Below are positions 13,571 to 24,509 of a stretch of DNA of 64,000 bases, one piece after another. Both the position numbers and the translations under genes were made by a program. Position 1 is the stretch's first letter. Each line of letters opens with the position of its first letter. The DNA comes from Kwoniella bestiolae CBS 10118. Lineage: Eukaryota > Basidiomycota > Tremellomycetes > Tremellales > Cryptococcaceae. The stretch is taken from positions 496,001 to 560,000 of the forward strand of contig NC_089246.1 of NCBI RefSeq assembly GCF_000512585.2. The letters run 5' to 3'. Under the pieces are notes generated by a model. It ran no database searches, was not told where the DNA came from, and worked only from the letters and a program-made list of their open reading frames with translations.

Positions 13571-14010
13571 GGGTCGGGGTTTGCAATCTTTGGGTTTTGT
13601 TTCTGGCTTTTTGTATTGGGTTGAGTGTGATCATGAGCAGTATAGGGTATCAACTTCATGCATTTGAATATCCGTTTTGCCAAATGGTCAAAACAATAGA
13701 CAAAGCTCAGCGAATGAAGGAAGGAAGAACAATTCGATGAGAGCCATAATATACAATAAGGCACGTATATCTCCATTTATATATGCTAGCAAATCATGCA
13801 TCGATTATGAATTAACAACTGTCCGTAGTCCAAGTGGAAAAGCGAAATTAAGTACGGTATGTAGGGTATATGCACGACTGCTGTATGAACACAAACCTCG
13901 TCCGATCATTCACACGTAGATCACCTTGGAGCTGAGATATACAAACTATGGTCCAGCCACTTTCAGCTACAAAAGGCTCTGTCAAAGTGTCCACCACCGA
14001 ATAAATTTGT
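13571..14010. other. Convergent 3' intergenic region
   Basis: About 440 bp between the STU2 stop and the inferred stop of the secreted acidic protein. AT-rich; nothing supported. If the last intron of the minus-strand gene is not used, its frame extends into this stretch to 13848. Confidence 0.4.
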
Positions 14011-15370
14011 CTAGAGCCACGTCCAACCTGAAGAGACCTGTATGTACATATCGTCAGCACCGCATTCGCACCACACTCGTCAGAAGTAAAGGGGTTGCTC
14101 ACAGTAGAAGACGCTTCAGCTTGGCTGGTGTGCAAAACGAACGCAGCGAGATTATCGCTCCCCTCGAAAGTGGATGGTGGGAGTTCACCTTCCTTGGGTG
14201 TCTCCGCGGTAGGCTTGGTCGTCTCCGTCTCGTCTTTCTCGCAATCGCACGTCTTCGAGGCGGAGGCAGTGACTGGACCCGGAGATGAGGAAGAGGAAGA
14301 AGGTTTCTCGGATGTGGTAGGAGCGGCGGCTTCTTCGGTCGTAGCGGGTTTGGTGGGTGTGGCCGAAGAAGATGTGGTTGTGGGTTTAGGAGCCTCAGAG
14401 GTGGTAGTAGGTTTGGGAGCCTCAGAGGAAGAAGTTGAAGTAGGAGCGGCGGCTTGGTCGGTGGTTTCTGCGGGCTTCGAAGAAGAAGGAGCGGGTGGTG
14501 CCTCCTCTTCGCAATCTTCCTCTTCTTCCTCATCTTCACATTCCTCCTCCTCTCCACCTGCACCCTGGCTAGATCCACTATCACCGCCACTCGACCCCTC
14601 GGCAGGCTGGGAGGTAGTGGGTGTCGCGGCATTAGCGGTCGTCGGAGCAGGTTGTTCGTCCTTGCCTTCCTCGCAGTCTTCTTCTTCGTCTTTCTCTTCT
14701 TCGCAATCTTCCTCTTCCTCAGGAGGAGCAGGGGTAGGGGAGGTAGGAGCAGCCGCCTGGCTGGTAGTTTCAGCTGGAGGCGCAGATGGACTAGTCGGCT
14801 TGGATGCCTCGCTCGTCTCTCCTGGACCTTCATCATCCTCCGATCCAGTGGGACAAGCACCCTTACAATCTTCTACGGAGGAGGACTGCTCTGGCCAGAG
14901 AGTATGACTCTGTTGAACTGGAGCCGACGAAGTCGACGTGGGGATAGGTACACCCGTCTCGGTAGATGAGGTGGGAGCAGAGGCAGAGGCAGTGACGGTC
15001 GCGACGTGAGTTCGGGTCTTGGTTATTGGCCCTGAGGCGGCAGAGGAGGTGGTGGGAGCAGCGGCGTTGCTGGTCGTTCCCTCTGCTTCGGGGGTGTTTC
15101 TCGCTTCGAGATCGCCCGATTCGGCAAAGAGAGATAAAGGGATGCCTACGCGGAGTTCCACACCTGGTGGAAGTGTTGCTGAGGCATCGATATCGTCTTG
15201 TGGGGATCGTTTCTGCGATAAAAGCAGTATGATGTGAGCTGGAGTAACAGATACAGACACAGTACGATCGGACTCCGACTCACATTGAATCCTGGGAGTC
15301 TGTTCAGACTGATAGCTTCACCGAGAATAAGGGAGGACAGACCCCACACGAGGAATGTGTTCGGCTTCAT
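14011..15370 (-). CDS. Secreted Ser/Thr/Pro-rich protein with acidic Cys repeats
   Basis: Exon 1 15370-15284, exon 2 15212-14103 and exon 3 14037-14011 give 407 residues. It starts with a signal peptide (KPNTFLVWGLSSLILGEAIS). The body is rich in Ser, Thr, Ala and Pro, suggesting heavy O-glycosylation, and is broken by very acidic patches with single cysteines: DCEEEKDEEEDCEEGKDE, then EECEDEEEEEDCEEE, then CDCEKDETE. An earlier pair, EDCKGACPTG, is less acidic. The final intron (14102-14038) has a CTGACGA branch-like element and an ACATACAG acceptor and gives the short tail VSSGWTWL; unspliced reading would instead run to 13848. No GPI-type tail is clear in the spliced form. I recognise no named family; a cell-surface or extracellular role is inferred. 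Confidence 0.65.
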
Positions 15371-16159
15371 ATCTTCGAGGTATGTAAGGAGCGTGATTAA
15401 GTATGTGTTAAAGTCAAACTATGATTTTCAATAGGTTTGATCTACCTATTGAGCCATGAGACGAGTCGAGACGAGGGCATGAAAAAGATGAAGTGAAGGG
15501 CTGGGAAGATGGCAAAAGAACAATGAAATGAACTGAAGCATGAAATATACATCGATCTCTGCTAGATATATACCTCACTGGCAAGAGAACAAAAGACCTT
15601 AGTCACGGGTACGATGAAACTCAATCTCTCCATTTAAGTCGAGATTCCAGAATCAGGAGAAAAGGATTGATTCGCTTCGATGATTCCTTGGATTGAAGAG
15701 GATTCTACCTTACAAAGGATATTTTACAGTAGCGAAAGGACCCATTCCTGGATCAATCGGTATGTATATGGGATTCGACCTTCTCCTTTGATCCTTTGAT
15801 AGCATTCCATCCTTTGGTTCAGAGATAGCCTTTGATCTTTGTTATCTTCATCCTGCTTGGAGATCCCATGTCCCCTTGCTGAACTGTAGAGCGCAATTAG
15901 TCCAGGTAATTGATGAATCGAAGTTACTTTGGTTGTATCAAGCTAATACGCTTTGAATGAACGCCTTTCGACCTATCCAAAGGGGCTCGACTTGTGAAGA
16001 CTGAAGTGCAAAGAGGTGACTCATGCAATAATTGACTTCTTTCATCTCTTATGCATACTTGACTTATATTTAAATCTACAAATCTTCATTCACTCTTCTG
16101 TACTTGTCTGTATTTGTTCATATAAGCTACAATGTTGATCAGACAATCTCACATTCCAT
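15371..16159. promoter_or_regulatory. Upstream region of the secreted acidic protein gene, with ATCCTTTG cluster
   Basis: About 790 bp between the secreted-protein start and the WEE1 3' end. Between 15660 and 15845 the motif ATCCTTT/AAAGGAT recurs in both orientations: near 15661, 15714, 15784, 15791, 15809 and 15828. CTTTGAT resembles HMG-box binding sites. Function not known; no gene seen. Confidence 0.4.
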
Positions 16160-19100
16160 TCATTCCCTCAAAACACCCTCCAACCACCCTTCCCCCTCTT
16201 CCACCAACGCCCTCCCCTTCTTAGTGGCCATAACGTTCTTCACCACCCTGTTATTCCAAATATCCTCCAAATCCCATCGTTCAGCAGGATCAGACCGCAT
16301 CATTCCTTTGATAACTCCTATAAGATCTTGAGATAACATCGGTATGGAGGGATCTTCCATTCCAAAATCACTGTTGCTTGTTGACCGTTGTGATGGGCTT
16401 AATCGATAATGTTCTTCCAAGTCTGAGAAATCATCATTACGAAGTTTGATCCAACCTTCTCCATCTAGTGCACAGAAACCAAATTAGCTGTGTCCTTCCT
16501 CTGGCCAGGCAGAAAACTATACAAGAACATGGGTCATAAGTGAAAAAGAGAATACTCACTACTTGGTAAAACAACATTCACAGCCGACTCAAGAACGACC
16601 ATACCCAAACTGAATATATCCGATCCCTTGCCAATCTCATATTTCCCATTATTCTCATTCAAAGCCTCAGGACACAAATACTCTCGGTCACCTTCAAACT
16701 CCCTATCGATAATCGGACTAGGTATAATATCGAGTCTGCTCTTCTCTTCATCCTCCGGAGTAGTTGACGTTGACATCGACCAGGTGAATCCTCCCTGATC
16801 GTCTCGTTCAGGTAAAGCAGGACTCAACCCCTGGAGGATATTCCCTTTATTGTCGTTCGAACAAATCACCGCCATCCCCAGATCAGCGATCACTAACCCC
16901 CCATCATGATTGATAAGGATATTGGAAGATTTCAAGTCCAGATGAAGGAAATTGTTCTTGTGAATATGTCTCAGCCCGCTGGAAAGCTCGATAAGAGATT
17001 TCCATACCCTCTCTTCACCTAGTCCACCGAAATCTCCTAGCAATCCCAGGAATCTAGACAAATCGCCACATTCACTCAACCTCGTTCGGATGTATAACCT
17101 CGAGTGAGTCTCCCATGAGTCTATGTACTCCACGACGTTCTCGTGCGGTATAAGGGATAACTGTCGTAGGATGGAGACTTCTTCTAGTTGCCTTAATCTA
17201 TTCTTGGCTCCAGTATATGGCTTCCCAGCTTTGACAGCGTATAGATGTCCAGTCGATTTCTCCCGCACTTTCAATACCTGTGAGAAGGCTCCACTACCCA
17301 ATGTTTGAACCACGGTAAAGTCCTTTTCGAGTCGAGAAGCACTTCCTCTCTTGTTGGGCTTGTACGAGCTGTTGAAGATGTTGATAGATGGAATTTGACC
17401 CTGTCCTGGAGTTTCGGGAACAGTATGCATCGATGCTGAAGTTTTGTAGCTCGCTGCCAACATCGGATTGGACGATCGAGCTAACGGACCACGTTCGTTG
17501 ACGTGTGAGTTGGAGATTTGTCGTACTCGTGCAGGCATATTTCGGAATTTCTTGATGGAAGAGGGTTCGACTGGATCAGACGGAGCATAGACACTGGAGT
17601 GAGGGGGAGTCGAAAGTACGACGCTCGAGGAGGCAAAGGGGTACATGAGGTGATGTCCGGTAGGTGAGGGAGTGGTGACACCAAGACCGATAGGTGTGAC
17701 TACGTTCGGGCTTATGTCAGTAAATTATCCGTTGCATGACCATCATGCTCATATCACTCACGCTGCAGACCCGGCTTTGTGGGTGTAGCGGGACTTGTAC
17801 CGCCTCTAGCAGATCGGTTACTGTCCGACCTCATCATGTCGATACTTCCAATCGAACCACTAGCGGTGAACATCTGACTTCCTTTTCTCCTTAATCCTCG
17901 AGTCTTCTGAGCAGCTTGGATGTAAGCAGCATTGCTGCTGTTCGTGGACACTGTGTTTCCCGATGTAATGGTCGAGGTCGATGTGGTAGTGGTACTGGTG
18001 AATGAAGTGTTCAAGCTTGGTCGAGTACGGCTAATTGATTCAATGGGGGACACCGGACTAGGAGGTTCTATAGTCCTTGACAAACCATGCTGGGCAGCTG
18101 CCTGTTCCCGTTTAATCTCTCCGACAGGCTCGCTGTCGGTCCCACCAAATTTAGGTATTTCACCTCCTTGTATGCCAGATTTCTTCTTCACCAGACCCGT
18201 AGAAGCGAATGCAGCTGGAGAAGGCTTGACGTCGCCGAAGAGGATATGCGTCGGAGTGTGGAATGCCGCATCGGCAGAAAGCAGTGAAGAGGAGCTGTAA
18301 GGGCTATCGGCAGGAGCGGTTATTCCTCTTCGTAACAGGGGTCTTGCTTTGGCCGGTCGTGGTCCATTAGCTATTATTCCGGGTGTTCCAGATGTTTGAC
18401 CGTTGACTGACTTGCGTCTAGCCAAGAAAGCGGATCTACTTGGTGCCTTGTTCAATGAAGTTGTTGTAGAGGGAGAGAGTGGCGAAGAGGGATTGACGAA
18501 AAGACTAGTTGAGCCTCTGTTGGACAAAGGTCTTGAGGGCGAAGTTTCGATATCACCACTTGAATCACTCGAGAGTGATCTCGCAAGATCAATACTTTTT
18601 GCGGTACTTCCTCTGACCACTGACCCTATAGGCCCTTTTCTGATACCCAGCCCGATACCAACGCCCAGCGAAGGCTCATGATCGCCTCCTTCCATCGCAT
18701 TTCGAGATGATGTGATTGATCTTGTCCTACTCCATAGATTCTTGCTTTTCCCTCGTAGAGACCCTTTCAAAGAGCTGCCATCTTCCGTATCAGTCATCAT
18801 ATCTTCGTCATCTCCTGTTTCCACGACAGGCGATTTTCGACGAAGAGATTGCAAAGAGACCTTTCTCGATGATAGGAGTCGCGGAAGGAAGGTGGATAGG
18901 GGTGATTTGCCTGTCTTCTCGGGAGATATAGTCGCATTCTTATCTTCTGAGGGCTTGGGTACAGGTGAGTTTGTTATCGTGTAGCTTTGTAACAGTTGTC
19001 CACCGGATGAGCGGGGTAATGAAGGTCTTGTGGTAGGCTTCTTGGGATTGTGGAACGATGGCTTGTTGATCTTGGAGGACATCTGTAATGGCAAATAATC

Positions 19101-20251
19101 ATCTGGTTTGGCAAACAATTGCCGACTAGGAGTCGAACTTTCTTCCTCTTCTTCTTCCAGGCATTGGGACTGTTCGTCCCATACAGTAATGATATTCGGT
19201 CTAGAGTGATGTTCCATCGAGTTTCTTGCGAGGGAAAGGAGAGAAGCGGTAGATGCGCCACTTCCGCTCAATTCGTCCATCGAGGAAGTTGATCCATTTG
19301 TACCCCTTCTGAGTCTTCCAGAAGGTGGTTTTGGTAGTCCTTCGACCAGTGGCATCTTTCCTTCTCTAGATCCTCTACGAGGTTGAGAGGGTAATCCCTC
19401 GTTGGTTTCCAGCCACTCCAATCCAGGCTCATCGAATGATTCTCTGCCGACACCGATTCTCTCCGTCATGGTAGCTTTGTTCGCATTCTGTGAAGGGGAA
19501 GCGTTCTGATACATATATCTCCCTCTGGCAGTTTTGGTGGAGAATGGACTGCCCAAAAAGGAAGATATGGGTGGAAGCGGTGCTGTAGATGGATAGGTGT
19601 GATCTTTAGGTAATGCAGCGGCAAATGGTGTCTTCGATTGTCCTACATGACTTCGAGAACGAGGCGTATGAGAGCGTTGAGCAGGGGACGTGAGGAATGG
19701 TCGAGTCGATATTGGGGGAGTGACGGCATCACCTTCTTGACACATTTCTGGTGGAGAGTGAGAGAGTGAGAAGTGGGATAGTTCTTGGGATAGCTGTAGG
19801 GGAAGAGTCCAAGGATCAGTTAAGATCGCTCGGCGATAACATGGCGAGCAATCAAGCTATGGATGCATGGAAACGATCGACTTACCAAAGGAACCGACAT
19901 CTCCCGCCTTCTTCCACCGTCAAGCCTCCAAGGTTGTGTCTGCGGTGAAGCGTCCACCAATCTTCTTGCTACTGTAGCTCTAGCTTTCGCTCTCGAAGGT
20001 CCAGGCAGTCCACCTGAGCCCGATGATATCGTCTGGTTGGGGAAGATGGGGGATTGCGGTGAGGGTGTTGACTTTGCTCGTTTGTAGGATCGTGGGAGGG
20101 ATGAGGTGGATGGTCGAGATGAGTGGTATGAGGATGTTTGTTGTTGAGGAGGTGGCGTCTGGGACGAAGAGGCCATGGAATGGGGAGGAGCCATAGGTGT
20201 GGCTAGCATGTTTGTGAGATGTCTTGCTGAGTCGATGGGAAGGGAGGTCAT
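16160..20251 (-). CDS. WEE1: Wee1/Swe1 family mitotic inhibitor kinase
   Basis: Protein kinase that, by family knowledge, phosphorylates the inhibitory tyrosine of Cdk1 and delays mitosis. About 1,280 residues, with introns near 19885-19800, 17760-17700 and 16560-16465. The N-terminal two thirds are low complexity, Ser/Pro-rich, with many S/T-P sites, as in other Wee1 regulatory regions. The C-terminal kinase domain shows a GSGAFSQV glycine loop, lysine in AVKAGKP, the catalytic loop HLDLKSSNIL, ADLG in place of DFG (a Wee1 feature), GDREYLCPE and IFSLGMVVLE. The last exon holds the C-lobe end (MMRSDPAERWDLEDIW). The start at 20251 is the first ATG of the open frame. It is divergent from RCC1. 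Confidence 0.92.
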
Positions 20252-21054
20252 AGATTAAGAAAGATGAATTTGGGTTTGAGTTTGAATGGATTTGGTGTTG
20301 AGTTGATGATACCTTTTCAGCCCATGTTCTGTCTGTTGATCGTGAATGAGTCGCTGTAAGAGTGAGAGTGAGAATGAGACAAGATGAATGATGATGATGA
20401 TGATGATGATGATGAGAGTGTTCCACGCGTGTTCAAGAGTCAAGAACCAAGAAAAGTCAAGAAAGTCAAGAAGAGAGAGAGATGCTTAAAAAGAGTAAAC
20501 AAAGTACAAACATAGACAGCTGACGGTGTTTTCCCATTTTGACCCTGAGCAACCAGATACGTGCCTGAATGCAGAAAAAGCAGATGACGGGGACAACTCA
20601 GGGTGAACAGCCAAAAAAGAAATCACACGCGCCCAAGGGGCCATGGGCAAAGCGAATCGCGAGCCTATTCCAGGCGAGTCACTCCTCATGACCGTGATGT
20701 GCGCCTGCCGTGTTATCTCTTTAGGTGTGCCTAATCTCGAAGCCATGTTAAGAACATGTTTTGGAAGTGTCAACATGAATTTGATTTCCTGTTTCCTCCT
20801 TGAACTTCGAGATTTTGCCATCTAATTGTGTTCTTCACCAATAACCCTCATAGGACGGTGAAAACTTGCTAGGTCAGTATCATCTTCAACTGAGACCACT
20901 CTCTGCCTTCAGCCCACGTTGCACCCTTGTGCCCGCTACGTCGTTAACTTACTCCAGCTGTGACCCGTCACCACAATGAATGAGCAAACGTGACAAAAAG
21001 CTGATGCCATTTCGTTCATCTCAGAATTCACCTCTTTCAAGTCAATCGTGCACG
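20252..21054. promoter_or_regulatory. Divergent promoter region WEE1 / RCC1
   Basis: About 800 bp between two divergent mitotic regulators. It holds a GAT trinucleotide run (20383-20414) on the WEE1 side and otherwise unique sequence. Both promoters are expected here. Confidence 0.45.
20383..20414. repeat. (GAT/ATG)n microsatellite
   Basis: Roughly nine uninterrupted trinucleotide units (gatgatgatgatgat and so on) just upstream of WEE1, probably in its 5' leader, where it would read as CAT repeats on the transcript. Confidence 0.8.
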
Positions 21055-23493
21055 ATGCCTCCCCAAAGTGAGTCTGAACCACTTTGAAAGGATATCATCG
21101 TTTCAAACTCACATCCTAACACCGCAGAATCCTCCACCCCCGCTTCATCAGCCAAACCAGTCTCCAAAGCTTCCAAACCATCCTCAAAAGCAGCCCCCTC
21201 GTCTAAACCTGTATCTTCCGCCAAACCCGCCTCTCGTCGAGGAGCTGCAGCCAAGGAATCGACTCCAGCTGTCGTACCGCCCGCTATAGCTGAAGATGGC
21301 GAGGCCAATGGGTTACCCAATGGCTCAGAGAAGGAGGTTAAGAGAACTAGGAAAGCTACTTCTCCGCCTGTGACTGATGGTCCAGCAGCTAAGAAGGGAC
21401 GGGTCGGTCAGTTGGTCGACGAGGTCAAGAGAGGTAGGAGGAGGTCAAGTGTTGGACCTGGTTTCAAGAATGAATTACCTACTATTCCTCGTAAGTGGTC
21501 TTGGTCGTCCTCTCAACCTTCATATGACCGCCAGAGTCTCTCTGATGATGTCCATGAGCTGACAAATCTACGTCGTACCCTTCATTTAGCCACTGCATCA
21601 CCTCACAATGCTCTGTTCATTTGGGGTACAGGTGATATGGGTCAATTCGGATTAGGTCCCGATGAATTGGATGAAATCCCCAGACCCAAACTTCATTCAT
21701 GGTGAGTTTACTCTTATAAACCAAATGCTACCTCGCCGTTAAAACTGCGTGCAGGTTCGAGGAAGAGATCGAAGATGGTAAACTCAGTAGAGACGGTAAA
21801 GAGGGTAGCGGTGGATTAGAAGCCGTAGCTTCCGGTGGTATGCACACTTTAGCTATCGACGAAGCTGGTAGGGTGAGTGGTAACGACCATCCACAAAATC
21901 TTGCTCTAATAAACTTACGCACACGACAGGTCCGATCATGGGGTATCAACGATAACGCCGCTCTTGGTAGAGTAACAACCAACGTATCTGACCCCAACAA
22001 CCCAGAAGCTATTATTCCAAATGAAGATCTCGAGACTGTTCCGCTTGTCGTAGAAGCTCTCGAACAGGAGGGATTCAGAGCTGTCAAAGTCGCTGCAGGG
22101 GATAGTGTCAGTGTGGCCGTGTCTGATAAAGGTGAATTGAGGGCTTGGGGTAGTTTCAGAGTGAGTAATTGCCCATCATAAATCAGTATCAGGTGAATGT
22201 ATGCTAATTATGAACGACTGTTATAGTCCAATGAAGGTGTGTTAGGGTTCGACGGCGTACCTGGTCACCCAACTTTCCAGTTCACCCCTATCGCATTACC
22301 TGTCTTCTCCAAACTCAAGATAGCAGATGTCTCGTGTGGTACCGATCACGTGTTAGCGTTGACTGAGACTGGACATGTCTATGTTTGGGGTAACGGGCAG
22401 CAAAACCAATTAGGCCGAAGAGTCATTGAGCGACGAATCAAAAACTCCTTAGAACCCGAGAGATTGGGATTGAGGAATATCATCCTAGTAGCTGCTGGAT
22501 CATTCCATTCCTTCGCAGTGGATGTTCACGGTATCGTCTGGGCATGGGGGTTAAACACATTCCATCAGACAGGGTTGGAAGGGCGATACGCCGATGAAGA
22601 GATGGTGATTACCCCAAGACAGGTTGAAGGCCTCAACCCAGAGAATCACGGAGGTAGTAAAGTCATTCAAATTTCAGGTGGAGAGCATCACTCGTTATTC
22701 TTATTCGATAATGGAGAGGTATGGGGTGTAGGACGATCAGATGCCAATGAGTTGGGTATTCCTCAAGATCATCCTGCATACAAGGGTATAACAGAAAGAC
22801 GGGAGAAGACCCAAGAAGAGAGGGAAGAGAGGGTGAGGGACAGACAAAAGAGGCTGGATCATGTTTTACAGCAGAACAAGGTTGATGAGGGTTTGAAGGA
22901 GAAATTGGAATTGGAGTTGTCCGAGGCTCAAGCGGCTTTGAGAGTGCCTATGGGTGAATATGTACCTGAACCTGTTAGGGTGAGTCATGACTACTATTCT
23001 CCCAGAAATTACTTGTCTTGCTGTACTCTGATGAGCTGACGCGTGATGCCCCATGTAGATCTGCTTCCCACCCATTCCTGAACAATACGAGGTCGTACCT
23101 CCCTTCCCAGCTTACAAAGATTCCAAATCATCCGATAATCCCATTATCAACATCTCAGCGGGTACGAGACATAATTTGGCGGTATCGAAATCTGGTCATG
23201 TATACGCATGGGGGTTAGGTAGTGAGTATTTAGATGAATACTCGATTGGTTCCAGTGGAAGACTTGCGCTGATGATTTTGCAGATCAAGCTCAATTAGGT
23301 TTAGGCGCTGATACCGAATCTGCCGAGGTACCTTCACTGGTACGAAGCAAGGTGAGCTATCTCTCGCGACTCAAAAGGGGAACTGCGGTAGCTAACTCAT
23401 TTGTTGTCTGAATAGTTACTAAGACCTTACAAGGCCAAATTCGCTTCTGCCGGTGGACAACACTGCGTTCTGCTGGCTACGAAGAACGAATGA
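21055..23493 (+). CDS. RCC1: RCC1-family Ran guanine nucleotide exchange factor
   Basis: Chromatin-bound exchange factor for Ran (Srm1 in budding yeast, Pim1 in fission yeast). About 630 residues in nine exons: a 13-nt first exon (MPPQ) splices to a basic Ala/Ser/Lys-rich tail containing KRTRKATSPP and AAKKGRVGQ, which fits nuclear import and DNA binding. Then come seven-bladed propeller repeats with typical RCC1 signatures: FIWGTGDMGQFGLG, SGGMHTLAID, VRSWGINDNAALG, CGTDHVLALTETGHVYVWG, GGEHHSLFLF, SAGTRHNLAVSKSGHVYAWG and GGQHCVLL. A highly charged segment of about 60 residues (TERREKTQEEREERVRDR, then a Leu/Glu helix) interrupts the propeller near 22790-22960. The protein ends LATKNE. Start chosen because the short exon splices in frame. 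Confidence 0.92.
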
Positions 23494-24509
23494 TCATCTC
23501 GAGACGACCAAGATTGCTGGGTACCGTAGCGGTAGTTATTTTGATGACACTCGAGGAGGACGATATTAAGACTTGATCCACGACGTATATACAGAGATGT
23601 GAGATGACATGCATGATACGGTCTTTCGAACTAGGCCAACGTAGATGAGGGCTAGCAGAACAGATCGACCCCTTCTCGATATCCTATGATAAGATAGATA
23701 CGAGTATATCATCGCTACGGAATTGGCTTTGCGCTGATCATAAGCGTGGGTTTTAACTACGGTGATGATACCTCCGGCTATCTGCGACGAGGACTCGGAT
23801 AACGATGATGATTGATTCCATTCATGTCAACGTTGTTGAATGACACACAATCAAAGCTAAACTCTATCATCTCTTCATCGCCGTCCACATTAACACATAT
23901 TGGTTATATGATGCATAGCTACTCAAGGATACCAGAAAACAAATCAAGCATACCAAGCTCAAACGAGATGGGGCCGAGCCTAGGGATACGCAATGTGCTT
24001 TTCATGGGTTGGCTCTCAGCCATCACCATCATCATCGATGGTCGATGGTCCTGTACTTCAGTGCAATATCAATCAACCATGACTGGGCTTAAGTCAATCA
24101 CAATACACAGGCATGGATAAGTTGATCCGAGAAGAGAAGCATGCCATTGATTGTGTACACGATGTACTCACCACATCCAGCACACGACCTCCCTCTCACC
24201 TACTTACACCCAGACCCACCCGCTGATCAATCTGATCTGATTTGATGTGTACGTGTACATCAATTCCTCACTGTACCCATCTCGAAACACGCTTCGACTT
24301 CACCACCTCGTCAGACTGTACCCATGTACCCATCCCATCAAAAGATTGCTTCTGAGCGCGGGAGGAGGGGATAACGAACAATAACTTATATACATGGTGA
24401 GCGTTTCATCTTTCTCATATATAACCCATCATCCTCTCTCCCATACTCATGATATTGCCCCCTATACAAATACCCGATAGTTCTCGTACAGCTAATGAAT
24501 TAAACCACA
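23494..24509. other. Intergenic region
   Basis: About 1 kb between two plus-strand genes: the 3' UTR of RCC1 and the upstream region of the next gene. A pyrimidine-rich stretch leads into the downstream ATG. No gene, RNA or clear repeat found. Confidence 0.4.

Noticed and set aside
14095..14907. Long plus-strand frame rich in Val/Ser/Gly opposite the secreted acidic protein
   Set aside because: Mirror of the repetitive minus-strand coding sequence; no splice context or known domain.
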